In this document: positions 17,660 through 25,140 of the stretch, one piece after another | How positions within the stretch are numbered: the stretch's first letter is position 1 | Layout of the letters: each line of letters starts with the position of its first letter | NCBI GenBank assembly: GCA_002726945.1 | Contig: PBTB01000126.1 | Coordinates: forward strand, 1-35,582 | DNA from: Deltaproteobacteria bacterium | GTDB lineage: Bacteria; SAR324; NAC60-12 | Length of the DNA stretch: 35,582 nucleotides | Reading direction: 5' to 3' | Position numbers and translations under genes: made by a program | The notes under the pieces: generated by a model | The model's database searches: none | The model's input: the letters and a program-made list of their open reading frames with translations, nothing else | Told to the model about the DNA's origin: nothing

Positions 17660-17773
17660 GCCTTCAGCTTAAGGCCCGGCGTCCCCAGACGCAAGCACTG
17701 AAACAGTGCCCCCATCCGGTATGCCGACTGCGGTTTGCACTCACCGTGCGGACAGAAGGGGGAGTGATCCCCC
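17660..17773 (-). other. Hairpin-rich 5' leader of flgM (at least four short stem-loops)
   Basis: Plus-strand coordinates: GCCTT/AAGGC 17660-17675, GCGTC/GACGC 17679-17692, GCACTG/CAGTGC 17695-17709, GGGGGA/TCCCCC 17758-17773. Confidence 0.5.
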
Positions 17774-17823
17774 AGACCAACCCCAAGCCTTTCGAGCCTG
17801 AAAAGTTGGTGCTCTCACTAGCC

Positions 17824-17850
17824 TTATCGGCACTTGGCCGTAAAACTTGA
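17824..17850 (-). promoter_or_regulatory. sigma28 (FliA) promoter for flgM-flgN-flgK-flgL(-csrA-fliW)
   Basis: Minus strand reads TCAAGTTT-N11-GCCGATAA versus consensus TAAAGTTT-N11-GCCGATAA (one mismatch); located just after the flgJ stop. Confidence 0.85.
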
Positions 17851-17851
17851 G

Positions 17852-18172
17852 TCATCCTCGCAAGTGGGGCCGGAGTTGCTTGTAGATCATCTCGCCCAGT
17901 CCCAGTGAGCCGGAATCGGCCAACTGTTCGGAGCGGTGCTGATCCAGCATTTCCTGGAACACCCGCTCCCCCTCGGAAACCTTGATGAGGTCCGATTTCA
18001 GCGTAGCGTCCCGCATGGATTTCAACATCTGCTGCACAAAGATCGCCTCAAAGTCGCTGGCGGCCTCCCGAAGCTTCTGTGCATCGTTCAGTTCCGCACC
18101 CTGAAGTTTGTCCAGTCGCTGCTGTTCACGGTTCATCACAAAGGCCATGCCGTTTTGAACGGGAGGAATCAT
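17852..18172 (-). CDS. flgJ: FlgJ-type rod-binding protein (single domain, no muramidase domain)
   Basis: LREAASDFEAIFVQQMLKSMRDATLKSDLI...SEGERVFQEMLDQHRSEQLADSGSLGLGEMIYKQL. Confidence 0.9.
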   Translation of the reverse strand: MIPPVQNGMAFVMNREQQRLDKLQGAELNDAQKLREAASDFEAIFVQQMLKSMRDATLKSDLIKVSEGERVFQEMLDQHRSEQLADSGSLGLGEMIYKQLRPHLRG

Positions 18173-18181
18173 GTCTTCTGT

Positions 18182-19297
18182 CTAGCGAATCAAAAGTTCT
18201 GCGTGCAGCGCTCCAGCGGCCTTGATGGCTTTGAGAACCTCAATGAGGTCGTCACTGGACGCGCCAATTTTGTTGAAGCCATCAACGATCTCCTTGAGAT
18301 CGGCTCCACCCTTGAAGAGGATCACGTTCGACTGCACGGTGGTTTCCTGCGCAACCGACTCTCCTTGCTCGTTCTGTGTGGGGGGCTGTGGGATCTTGAC
18401 CTCAACCTTGAGTCCGCCCTGAGAAATCGCAATCGGCGAAATCCGGACACTGCCGCCCATGACGACGGTTCCGGAACGCTCATCCAGCACGACCTGCGCA
18501 ACGCTGTCCGGCGTGATCTCCAAATTCTCAATGTAGGACACCAGTTCAACGGTGTTTCCCAGGTAGCTGTCCGGAACCAGCACCTCAACGGTGCCCGCAT
18601 CCTTGGCGCGAGCCGTCCGGATGCCCAAGTTCTGGTTGATGAGCTTTGCCAGCCGGAACGCCGTTGTGAAATCCGGACGGTCGAGGTTCATGAAAAGTCG
18701 GGCGCGGCTGTTGAGGTTGAGGTTGATCTCACGCTCAACGATCGCCCCTCCGGGCACCATCCCCACCGACGACACCATCCGTGAGCCGATGGGCAGGTTC
18801 TCCAGTTCTTCCGGAGGCAGGGCTTCGGCGCGGCTCACGCCTCGTGGAATTCCGGCAATTGGCCCCTGAGCCAGCGCGTACACCTGCCGGTTCGGTCCAC
18901 GCAAAGGTGCCATCAGCAAAATCCCTCCACGCAGCGAGATCGAATCTCCCAGCGTTGCCACCGTGGTATCAAGGCGCTGTCCGGATTTTGCAAAGGGCGG
19001 CAGGGTTGCCGTCAGCCACACCGCCGCGATGCTCCGCCCCTGAATGTCCTGACTGCCAAGGCTGATGCCGATGCGTTCCAGAGCGTTGACGACCGGCTTG
19101 CGGGCGAGCAGGCTTTCCGGAGAGTCCCCCGTGCCGTCCAGACCAACGACAACGCCGAAACCGATCAACTGGTTGTCTCGCGCTCCGCGCAACGCCGCGA
19201 CGTCCTTCACCCGCACAGCCAGCGCAACATCCGCCCACACGATCAGTACGAGGCTGACGACGGCAAGCAATTGACGGCGGATCCTGGATCGTTTCAT
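18182..19297 (-). CDS. flgI: Flagellar P-ring protein FlgI
   Basis: VRVKDVAALRGARDNQLIGFGVVVGLDGTGDS...VWLTATLPPFAKSGQRLDTTVATLGDSISLRGGILLMAPLRGPNRQVYALAQGP; signal peptide from MKRSRIRRQLL at 19297. Confidence 0.96.
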   Translation of the reverse strand: MKRSRIRRQLLAVVSLVLIVWADVALAVRVKDVAALRGARDNQLIGFGVVVGLDGTGDSPESLLARKPVVNALERIGISLGSQDIQGRSIAAVWLTATLPPFAKSGQRLDTTVATLGDSISLRGGILLMAPLRGPNRQVYALAQGPIAGIPRGVSRAEALPPEELENLPIGSRMVSSVGMVPGGAIVEREINLNLNSRARLFMNLDRPDFTTAFRLAKLINQNLGIRTARAKDAGTVEVLVPDSYLGNTVELVSYIENLEITPDSVAQVVLDERSGTVVMGGSVRISPIAISQGGLKVEVKIPQPPTQNEQGESVAQETTVQSNVILFKGGADLKEIVDGFNKIGASSDDLIEVLKAIKAAGALHAELLIR

Positions 19298-19345
19298 GGG
19301 TGGCTCAAGCAACGTGGGTACAATGGTCCAAGGTGCCCAAAGCAA

Positions 19346-19361
19346 TACAAGTTCAATGCCA
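19346..19361 (-). promoter_or_regulatory. Weak sigma54-like site upstream of flgI
   Basis: Minus strand TGGCATTGAACTTGTA versus TGGCACGN4TTGCW; the -12 GC is GT, so only tentative. Confidence 0.2.
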
Positions 19362-19420
19362 GCAACAAGGGTCGGAAAGGCAGAAGATGTCCTGGAGGCC
19401 TCGGCAGGGCCGGAAATCGC

Positions 19421-20821
19421 TCAGGCAGCGGCAGCAGTGGTGGTTTGCAGGTGTTGGTATTCGGGATGGTGTTCAAGGAAACCGCAACCCAAAACCAGAT
19501 CCATCAGGGAAAACAGCGAATCCGGAAGCTCACGCATCACCCAAAGCACCGTCTGGACGCCGCTGCACGCTTCGGCGACCGAGGTGAAACAGCGGATGTA
19601 ACGCTCATAGCGTGTTGCTTCCCGCTCGACTCCCGGGATCGCAACCGTCTCGACCTGAAGGTAGTCTGCAAGGTCTCCCACGCGCTTGGTGTGCCCAAAA
19701 ATGAGCTGCCCATACTGGATGTGCAGGGTTTGAAAACGCTGGGCAGCGGCTTGTGCATCATCCAAGCTGTTTGGGAGGCCGTCGGTCAGGTGAATCACGG
19801 AGCGCAACCCCTTCGACTTCTCCAGCAACCCCTGAGTCGTTTCAAAGGCAGCATCGTAGGCGGTGGTGCCTCCGGGCGAGAGAAAACCGTCAATCTCCTG
19901 CTGGGAATGCTGAGCGGAGTCACTGTAGGGAATGACCGAGACCGAGACCTTGGGGAGCAACTGCTTGAGCGTGTTGAGCAGTGCCGCGCAGCCGAGGTTC
20001 GCCATTTTGAAAATCTCGCGCTCAAAGGTCGACGCACTGACATCGAGCAGGATGACCACCGTGTGCTTCACGGACCCCAGCGCCTCTTGAGTTTCCGGAT
20101 TCAGCAGTGAGGGGAGCTTGCCTTCCTGTTGCAAGGCCAGTGCATGTTTCGCCGAGGCGGGGAGGGCGCTGTGCTGTGTTTTCCGTTCCTGAGAAACCAA
20201 ACTGGAGGCGTCCGGTTTCAGCAGTGGCGGCGAGACGAGATCAAAGCGTGTGGGCACTTTGAAATCGAACATCAGTTCCTCCAGTTCCTCCTTGATCTGC
20301 CGACTGCGTTTCGCGTTCACCCGGCGGTTCGCCTGCGTTGGGCGCAGGGCATCGTGCGCGTGGAGTTGTGCTTCCCGGAAGGTCTGCAACAGCGCGGTGC
20401 AGGCATCGTGCTTGAGAACACACATCCGGGGGCTGCCCCACTTCGCTTCAGGAATTTCGATGCCCCTGTAATAGGGCAGGCGCCGCCCGCCAATCAGCTT
20501 GATCTCAAAGCGTTCATCCACCTTCCCCAATCGAAATCCCAACTCCAGCATCCGCAGCATCTCCCGGATCGTGAGCACGCAGCGACGACGAGGGACCACC
20601 ACAGGAAAGCCCAGCAGTTCCGTGCGTTGCAGGCACTTCATCAACACCCTGCGGTCCCCACCCTGCTTGTCCTGACACAACGCCATCAGATGCTGAAGCT
20701 GCGACTCCATTGCACTGAGATTGCCTGCCAGCACGTTGTGACGCAACGACTCGCCCGTCCGCTGCCGGACAGTGCGCTTCAGGTCAACGGGAGGTGGGGT
20801 TTTTGGGGCAGAATCAGGCAT
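19421..20821 (-). CDS. VWA (von Willebrand factor A, MIDAS-containing) domain protein of unknown function
   Basis: HTVVILLDVSASTFEREIF (DxSxS), FLSPGGTTAYDAAFE, VIHLTDGLPN: complete MIDAS pattern; codirectional with flgI. Confidence 0.82.
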   Translation of the reverse strand: MPDSAPKTPPPVDLKRTVRQRTGESLRHNVLAGNLSAMESQLQHLMALCQDKQGGDRRVLMKCLQRTELLGFPVVVPRRRCVLTIREMLRMLELGFRLGKVDERFEIKLIGGRRLPYYRGIEIPEAKWGSPRMCVLKHDACTALLQTFREAQLHAHDALRPTQANRRVNAKRSRQIKEELEELMFDFKVPTRFDLVSPPLLKPDASSLVSQERKTQHSALPASAKHALALQQEGKLPSLLNPETQEALGSVKHTVVILLDVSASTFEREIFKMANLGCAALLNTLKQLLPKVSVSVIPYSDSAQHSQQEIDGFLSPGGTTAYDAAFETTQGLLEKSKGLRSVIHLTDGLPNSLDDAQAAAQRFQTLHIQYGQLIFGHTKRVGDLADYLQVETVAIPGVEREATRYERYIRCFTSVAEACSGVQTVLWVMRELPDSLFSLMDLVLGCGFLEHHPEYQHLQTTTAAAA

Positions 20822-20853
20822 TTCAGGTCTTGCAGTTCATCACTTCTGTCAGC

Positions 20854-20868
20854 GCAAAAAGCATACCA
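20854..20868 (-). promoter_or_regulatory. sigma54-like promoter upstream of the VWA gene
   Basis: Minus strand CTGGTATGCTTTTTGCG: GG-N10-GC spacing intact, TTGC at -12; about 35 nt before the ATG. Confidence 0.5.
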
Positions 20869-21054
20869 GTTTTTGAGGCGTTTCCTCAGAACCTTGAGAG
20901 GGATCAGACCTGAAGGAATTTTGGCCTGCTTTGTGCTTCTAGGAAGGGGGAACCCAAGCGGTGTCCGGGGAGGAAAAGCTTGCCCGGCACCTGTCCCCCA
21001 TTGCCCCAAAGGGGGTGGTGGTGCCCCAATGCTCACGCCTATTCAGGAATTGTC

Positions 21055-21453
21055 ATGGAGACCATGCTGCTGGGATTCTGCCTGCTGTCCCTGCTCATCA
21101 CCACGCTCATCGTTTCGGTGGAGCTGATTCAGGAACGCCGTGCGTTTGCCCGGAATTCGGGGTTGGGGGATCTACCCTCAGAGGCACCTGCGTCGGTTTT
21201 GACGGAAGCATCCTCGCGGCCTGCAGAGTCAACTCCGAACGTCCATTCGATTTATTCCGCGCTGGAACAAAAGCTGGTTCGCTTGGGGTATCATGACAAC
21301 TCCACCCAACTCCAGTTTCTCAACCGAACCCTGCATACCCAGCACGCCGCCCTCACGGATCTTTCCATGACGGAGCTCCAGACGGTGGTCTCCTTCCTCA
21401 AGCACCGGCAGGACACGGTTGCGGTTCACGAACCAACCCCGCAAGTGGCCTGA
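21055..21453 (+). CDS. Small protein with N-terminal transmembrane segment, unknown function
   Basis: METMLLGFCLLSLLITTLIVSVELIQERR...; start at 21055 preferred over 20980; 3' end overlaps the opposite gene by about 28 nt. Confidence 0.55.
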   Translation: METMLLGFCLLSLLITTLIVSVELIQERRAFARNSGLGDLPSEAPASVLTEASSRPAESTPNVHSIYSALEQKLVRLGYHDNSTQLQFLNRTLHTQHAALTDLSMTELQTVVSFLKHRQDTVAVHEPTPQVA

Positions 21454-22004
21454 GTTCCCTGGAAATCACCGCCGCCGGAACCCGGACGTTCCTGCAAAAT
21501 CACCGCATAGCGTTGCGCATTTTCCACATAGGCGGTGGCACCGTGCTTGATGGTCTTGAGGATGGACTCGTCATACGTTTTCCGGACCTTGGCCGGAGCA
21601 CCAACCACAAGTGAAAAGGGAGGGATCTCGGTGTTTTCCAATACCACGGCACCAGCGCCGACGATGCTGCCCCGACCGATTTTTGCACCAGTCAGCACCA
21701 CGGCTCCCATACCGATCAAGCAGTCGTCCTCAATCACACAGCCATGCAACACGCACTGGTGCCCGACCGTCACGCGATCTCCAAGAATCAGTGGATAGCC
21801 GGGATCCACATGGCACACGCTCAAGTCCTGAATGTTGCTGTCCTCGCCAATCGTGATCGTGCCCTCGTCACCACGCACCACGCAGTTGAACCACACTGAA
21901 CTTCCCGCGCCAATGGTCACTTTGCCAATCACGCAAGCACCGGGGGCGAGATAGACGGATTGGTGAAGTTGTGGAATGTGTTCTCCAATGCTGTAAATCG
22001 GCAT
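21426..22004 (-). CDS. Gamma carbonic anhydrase family protein (hexapeptide transferase fold)
   Basis: APGACVIGKVTIGAGSSVWFNCVVRGDEGTITIGEDSNIQDLSVCHVDPGYPLILGDRVTVGHQCVLHGCVIEDDCLIGMGAVVLTGAKIG; start MPIYSIGEHIPQ at 22004 preferred. Confidence 0.93.
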   Translation of the reverse strand: MPIYSIGEHIPQLHQSVYLAPGACVIGKVTIGAGSSVWFNCVVRGDEGTITIGEDSNIQDLSVCHVDPGYPLILGDRVTVGHQCVLHGCVIEDDCLIGMGAVVLTGAKIGRGSIVGAGAVVLENTEIPPFSLVVGAPAKVRKTYDESILKTIKHGATAYVENAQRYAVILQERPGSGGGDFQGTQATCGVGS

Positions 22005-22035
22005 TTTCTTTCCAGTTGGTGGTGTTGATGTGCCG

Positions 22036-22069
22036 CTTTTTCTCTGTGCTCTCTGCGGTGATTTTTCAC
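22036..22069 (-). repeat. Degenerate interspersed repeat copy A (AAAATCACCGCAGAGAGCACAGAGAAAAAG on minus strand)
   Basis: Resembles copies B and C at 32147-32231. Confidence 0.5.
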
Positions 22070-22133
22070 GATTTTCCGGGGTCCTTCCTGTTTGGTGATT
22101 GCTTGGAATCAATGTACCTGAATTATACCGGAT

Positions 22134-22158
22134 TTTTTAGATTAAAGGCATCTAAAAA
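22134..22158. promoter_or_regulatory. AT-rich inverted repeat in the divergent intergenic region
   Basis: TTTTTAGAT-TAAAGGC-ATCTAAAAA, perfect 9-bp arms. Confidence 0.45.
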
Positions 22159-22258
22159 TACACAATCCTGCTCTTTATATTGAAGAAATAACGATGAACC
22201 TCAATAAAAATACAAGTAATAAGATGGTATATTAATTTCAGTAAAATAGACTTAAATG

Positions 22259-22274
22259 ACCAGGAGTTCCTGGT
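22259..22274. promoter_or_regulatory. Operator-like palindrome upstream of acyl-CoA ligase
   Basis: ACCAGGA-GT-TCCTGGT, perfect 7-bp arms with 2-nt centre. Confidence 0.45.
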
Positions 22275-22381
22275 AAGTGCCCAGAGTCCTCTGTTTGTCG
22301 CCTAAGTTTTTCTCAAACCAATCTTCCAAGCAGATTAGCGCGAATTTCCTGAAAGACCTCATAAAATCTGCAAGAGGATCG

Positions 22382-22409
22382 TTGCATTGCCCGGAAATAC
22401 GCTTACAAT
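22382..22409 (+). promoter_or_regulatory. sigma70-like promoter for acyl-CoA ligase
   Basis: TTGCAT-N16-TACAAT about 45 nt upstream of the 22454 ATG. Confidence 0.4.
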
Positions 22410-22453
22410 GGGCAAGCGTTGGAAACACAGACCACCACAATCAGGGGAAGACA

Positions 22454-24241
22454 ATGGGTGAAGTCAAGATTCAGTACAAGAACTTGGTGGAGATGCTGGA
22501 GGACTCCGTGCAGAAGTATGCGGACCGTCCACTCTACGGAACCAAACGGGGCAGGGAATACGCTTGGACGAGCTACCGCGAATTTGGGCAACTGGTCGAG
22601 CAGTTCCGGGGCGGGCTCGCCTCACTGGGCGTGGAACCAGGGGACAAGGTGGCGGTCATCAGCCGCAACACCTTGCAGTGGGCGGTGGGTGCGTATGCGA
22701 CCTACGGGCTGGGGGCGCAGTATGTGCCGATGTACGAAACACAACTGCTCCGGGAGTGGGAGTTCATCACCCAAAACTGCGGGGCGCGGGTGCTGCTAAC
22801 CGCAAACTCCGAGATTTACGAACAGACCCAGCACTTTCCGGAACAGATCATCTCAATGCGGCACGTCGTGCTGCTGGAAGGCAGCGGTGCCGAACAGACT
22901 TTCGACCGACTCTGTGTGGCCGGCGAGCAAGCACCCGTTGCGTCCAGTTCTCCAGAACTGGAATCGCCGATGGGCATGATCTACACGTCCGGAACCACAG
23001 GCGACCCCAAGGGGGTGGTGCTGAGTCACAAGAACATGATCGTGGAAATCGCCGCAGGCATTCCGCTGTTGCGCAAGGGCTGGAAACCTGCCGAAATGCG
23101 CACCCTCTGCTTTTTGCCGTGGGCACACATCTTCGGACAGGTCGTAGAGGTTCACGGACTCCTCCAAGAAGGCGGCAGCGCCGCGCTCGTTGAGGATGTC
23201 AACACCCTTGTGGACGAACTCGCACTTGTCCAGCCCACAGTGCTCTTCGCCGTGCCTCGCGTGTATAACCGCATCCATGAACGCTTGCAGGGTCAGATGA
23301 AGGAGAAGCCCGGATTCATCCAGAGCCTGTTCTACGGAGGACTGCGTCGGGCGAAGCTGGAGCGTGAAGGGCAATTGTTGGGTGGAATGGACCGGCTGCT
23401 GCTCGGACTTGCCCGCAAGCTCGTTTTCAAGAAAGTCCAGCAACGCTTTGGCGGCAACCTGCGCATGGCCGTCAGCGGGGCGAGCGCGCTCAGTCCAGAG
23501 GTCGCGGAGTTTGTCAACGATCTTGGCATTGACGTGTACGAGGGCTACGGACTCAGCGAAAACACCGCCGCCCTCACCCTCAACTACAAAGGACATCGCA
23601 AGTTCGGCTCAGTGGGCAAGCCGATTCCCGGAGTGCGCATCAAGATTGACAAATCGGTTGAAGGCTCGAAGGCAGGAGATGGCGAGGTGGTCGCCTACGG
23701 TGAGGTCATCATGCTGGGCTACCACAATCTGCCGGAGTTGACGGCAGCCACCATCACGGAAGACGGAGGGCTGCACACCGGTGACCTTGGGCACTTTGAC
23801 GAAGACGGCTACCTCTACATCACCGGACGCATCAAGGAGCAGTTCAAGCTGGAGAACGGAAAGTACGTCGCCCCAGCACCGCTGGAGGAATCGCTCAAGC
23901 TCAGCCCCTTCATCAACCAGATTCTCGTCACCGGACTCAATCGACCCCACACGGTTGCACTGATCGTCGTGGAAATGACGACGGTCGAGGACTTTGCCGT
24001 CTCCGCAAGCATCACGGGCAGTGGTGGGGCTCTGCTTCAGGACTCCCGCATCCGGGAGCGTTTTCAGCAGGAACTCACCCGCTACGGAGCGAATTACACC
24101 AGCCTTGAACAACCCAAGAACTTCGCCCTGCTCTCCGAGGAGTGGAGCATCGACAACGGTTTGCTCACGCCTACACTCAAGCTCAAGCGCAACATTGTTG
24201 AGGAGCAGTTCCAGACGCAGATCGACGCACTCTACGGCTGA
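22454..24241 (+). CDS. Long-chain fatty acid--CoA ligase (AMP-binding)
   Basis: MIYTSGTTGDPKGVVLSHKN, GYGLSENTAALTLN, LHTGDLGHFDEDGYLYITGRIKEQFKLENGKYVAP; start at 22454 preferred over 22277. Confidence 0.94.
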   Translation: MGEVKIQYKNLVEMLEDSVQKYADRPLYGTKRGREYAWTSYREFGQLVEQFRGGLASLGVEPGDKVAVISRNTLQWAVGAYATYGLGAQYVPMYETQLLREWEFITQNCGARVLLTANSEIYEQTQHFPEQIISMRHVVLLEGSGAEQTFDRLCVAGEQAPVASSSPELESPMGMIYTSGTTGDPKGVVLSHKNMIVEIAAGIPLLRKGWKPAEMRTLCFLPWAHIFGQVVEVHGLLQEGGSAALVEDVNTLVDELALVQPTVLFAVPRVYNRIHERLQGQMKEKPGFIQSLFYGGLRRAKLEREGQLLGGMDRLLLGLARKLVFKKVQQRFGGNLRMAVSGASALSPEVAEFVNDLGIDVYEGYGLSENTAALTLNYKGHRKFGSVGKPIPGVRIKIDKSVEGSKAGDGEVVAYGEVIMLGYHNLPELTAATITEDGGLHTGDLGHFDEDGYLYITGRIKEQFKLENGKYVAPAPLEESLKLSPFINQILVTGLNRPHTVALIVVEMTTVEDFAVSASITGSGGALLQDSRIRERFQQELTRYGANYTSLEQPKNFALLSEEWSIDNGLLTPTLKLKRNIVEEQFQTQIDALYG

Positions 24242-24255
24242 GCGCACAAAAGCGT

Positions 24256-24284
24256 TTGAGACTGCATCCGTGATTCGGTATTTT
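24256..24284 (+). promoter_or_regulatory. sigma70-like promoter for lolD-bamA
   Basis: TTGAGA-N17-TATTTT. Confidence 0.4.
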
Positions 24285-24316
24285 GAAAAGTTTACGGCTT
24301 TTTCCTAAGCCTGCGG

Positions 24317-25003
24317 ATGCAGATCGACGTTTCCGGACTCCACAAGAGCTATCTTGACGGCGAAGGCCGCCACCTCGAAATCCTCAAGGGGCTTGATTTT
24401 CAAGCGGACGCCGGGGATTCGGTGGCGATTGTTGGGGCGTCCGGTGCCGGCAAAAGCACGCTCCTGCACCTGCTGGGGGCACTGGAGCCTCCGAATTCCG
24501 GAACCCTGCTGATTCAGGGCGAACCCCTCCACCTGCTCTCGCGCAACGCCCGGGCCAGATTTCGCAACCATCACATCGGCTTCATCTTCCAGTTCCACCA
24601 ACTGCTTCAGGATTTCACCGCACTGGAAAACGTGGCCATGCCCCTGCTCATCCGGGGGGATTTGCCGTCACAAGCACAGGAGACCGCCAAGCGTTTGCTG
24701 GGTCAGGTGGGGCTGGACAAGCGCACGGGGCACAAGCCCAACCAGCTTTCCGGAGGGGAGCAGCAGCGGGTGGCGGTGGCACGGGCATTGGTGGGCGATC
24801 CTGAAATCCTGCTTGCCGATGAGCCAACCGGGAATCTGGACATTGAGACCGGAACCCAAGTCGTGGACCTCCTGCTTGACCTCAACCGCGAGCGCAACGG
24901 AACCTTGGTGATGATCACCCACAATCTGGCACTCGCCCAGCGTATGGCCCGCCAATTGCGACTGGAGGAAGGCACCCTCCGTCCTCACCAACCCGCCGCC
25001 TGA
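24317..25003 (+). CDS. lolD: ABC transporter ATP-binding protein, LolD type
   Basis: Walker A GASGAGKST, signature LSGGEQQRVAVARAL, Walker B ILLADEPTGNLD; adjacent to bamA. Confidence 0.88.
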   Translation: MQIDVSGLHKSYLDGEGRHLEILKGLDFQADAGDSVAIVGASGAGKSTLLHLLGALEPPNSGTLLIQGEPLHLLSRNARARFRNHHIGFIFQFHQLLQDFTALENVAMPLLIRGDLPSQAQETAKRLLGQVGLDKRTGHKPNQLSGGEQQRVAVARALVGDPEILLADEPTGNLDIETGTQVVDLLLDLNRERNGTLVMITHNLALAQRMARQLRLEEGTLRPHQPAA

Positions 25004-25009
25004 CGCGAC

Positions 25010-25053
25010 GAACAGTGAACAATGATCCGTTATCAGTGATCCGTAAGGTCGTC
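25010..25053. repeat. Degenerate 'CAGTGATC' repeat fragment
   Basis: aacagtgaacaaTGATCCGTtatcagTGATCCGTaa; minus strand reads GSLITDHCSLF, the peptide signature of a common intergenic bacterial repeat. Confidence 0.4.
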
Positions 25054-25140
25054 GGCAATCAGAGGGGTGTTGCGGAAGACGAGCACTTCGTCCTGCGGAC
25101 GTGGTTCCTCCGACACCAACCGTTTTGTGCTTTCCGTCAA

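Noticed and set aside
17758-17773. GGGGGA-GTGA-TCCCCC as a GNRA tetraloop RNA element
   Set aside because: The GNRA loop would exist only on the plus-strand transcript, whereas all surrounding genes and the promoter are on the minus strand
20779-21036. Minus-strand 85-aa ORF upstream of the VWA gene
   Set aside because: Overlaps the promoter-like region and GC-rich hairpins; low-complexity proline-rich start and no recognised domain
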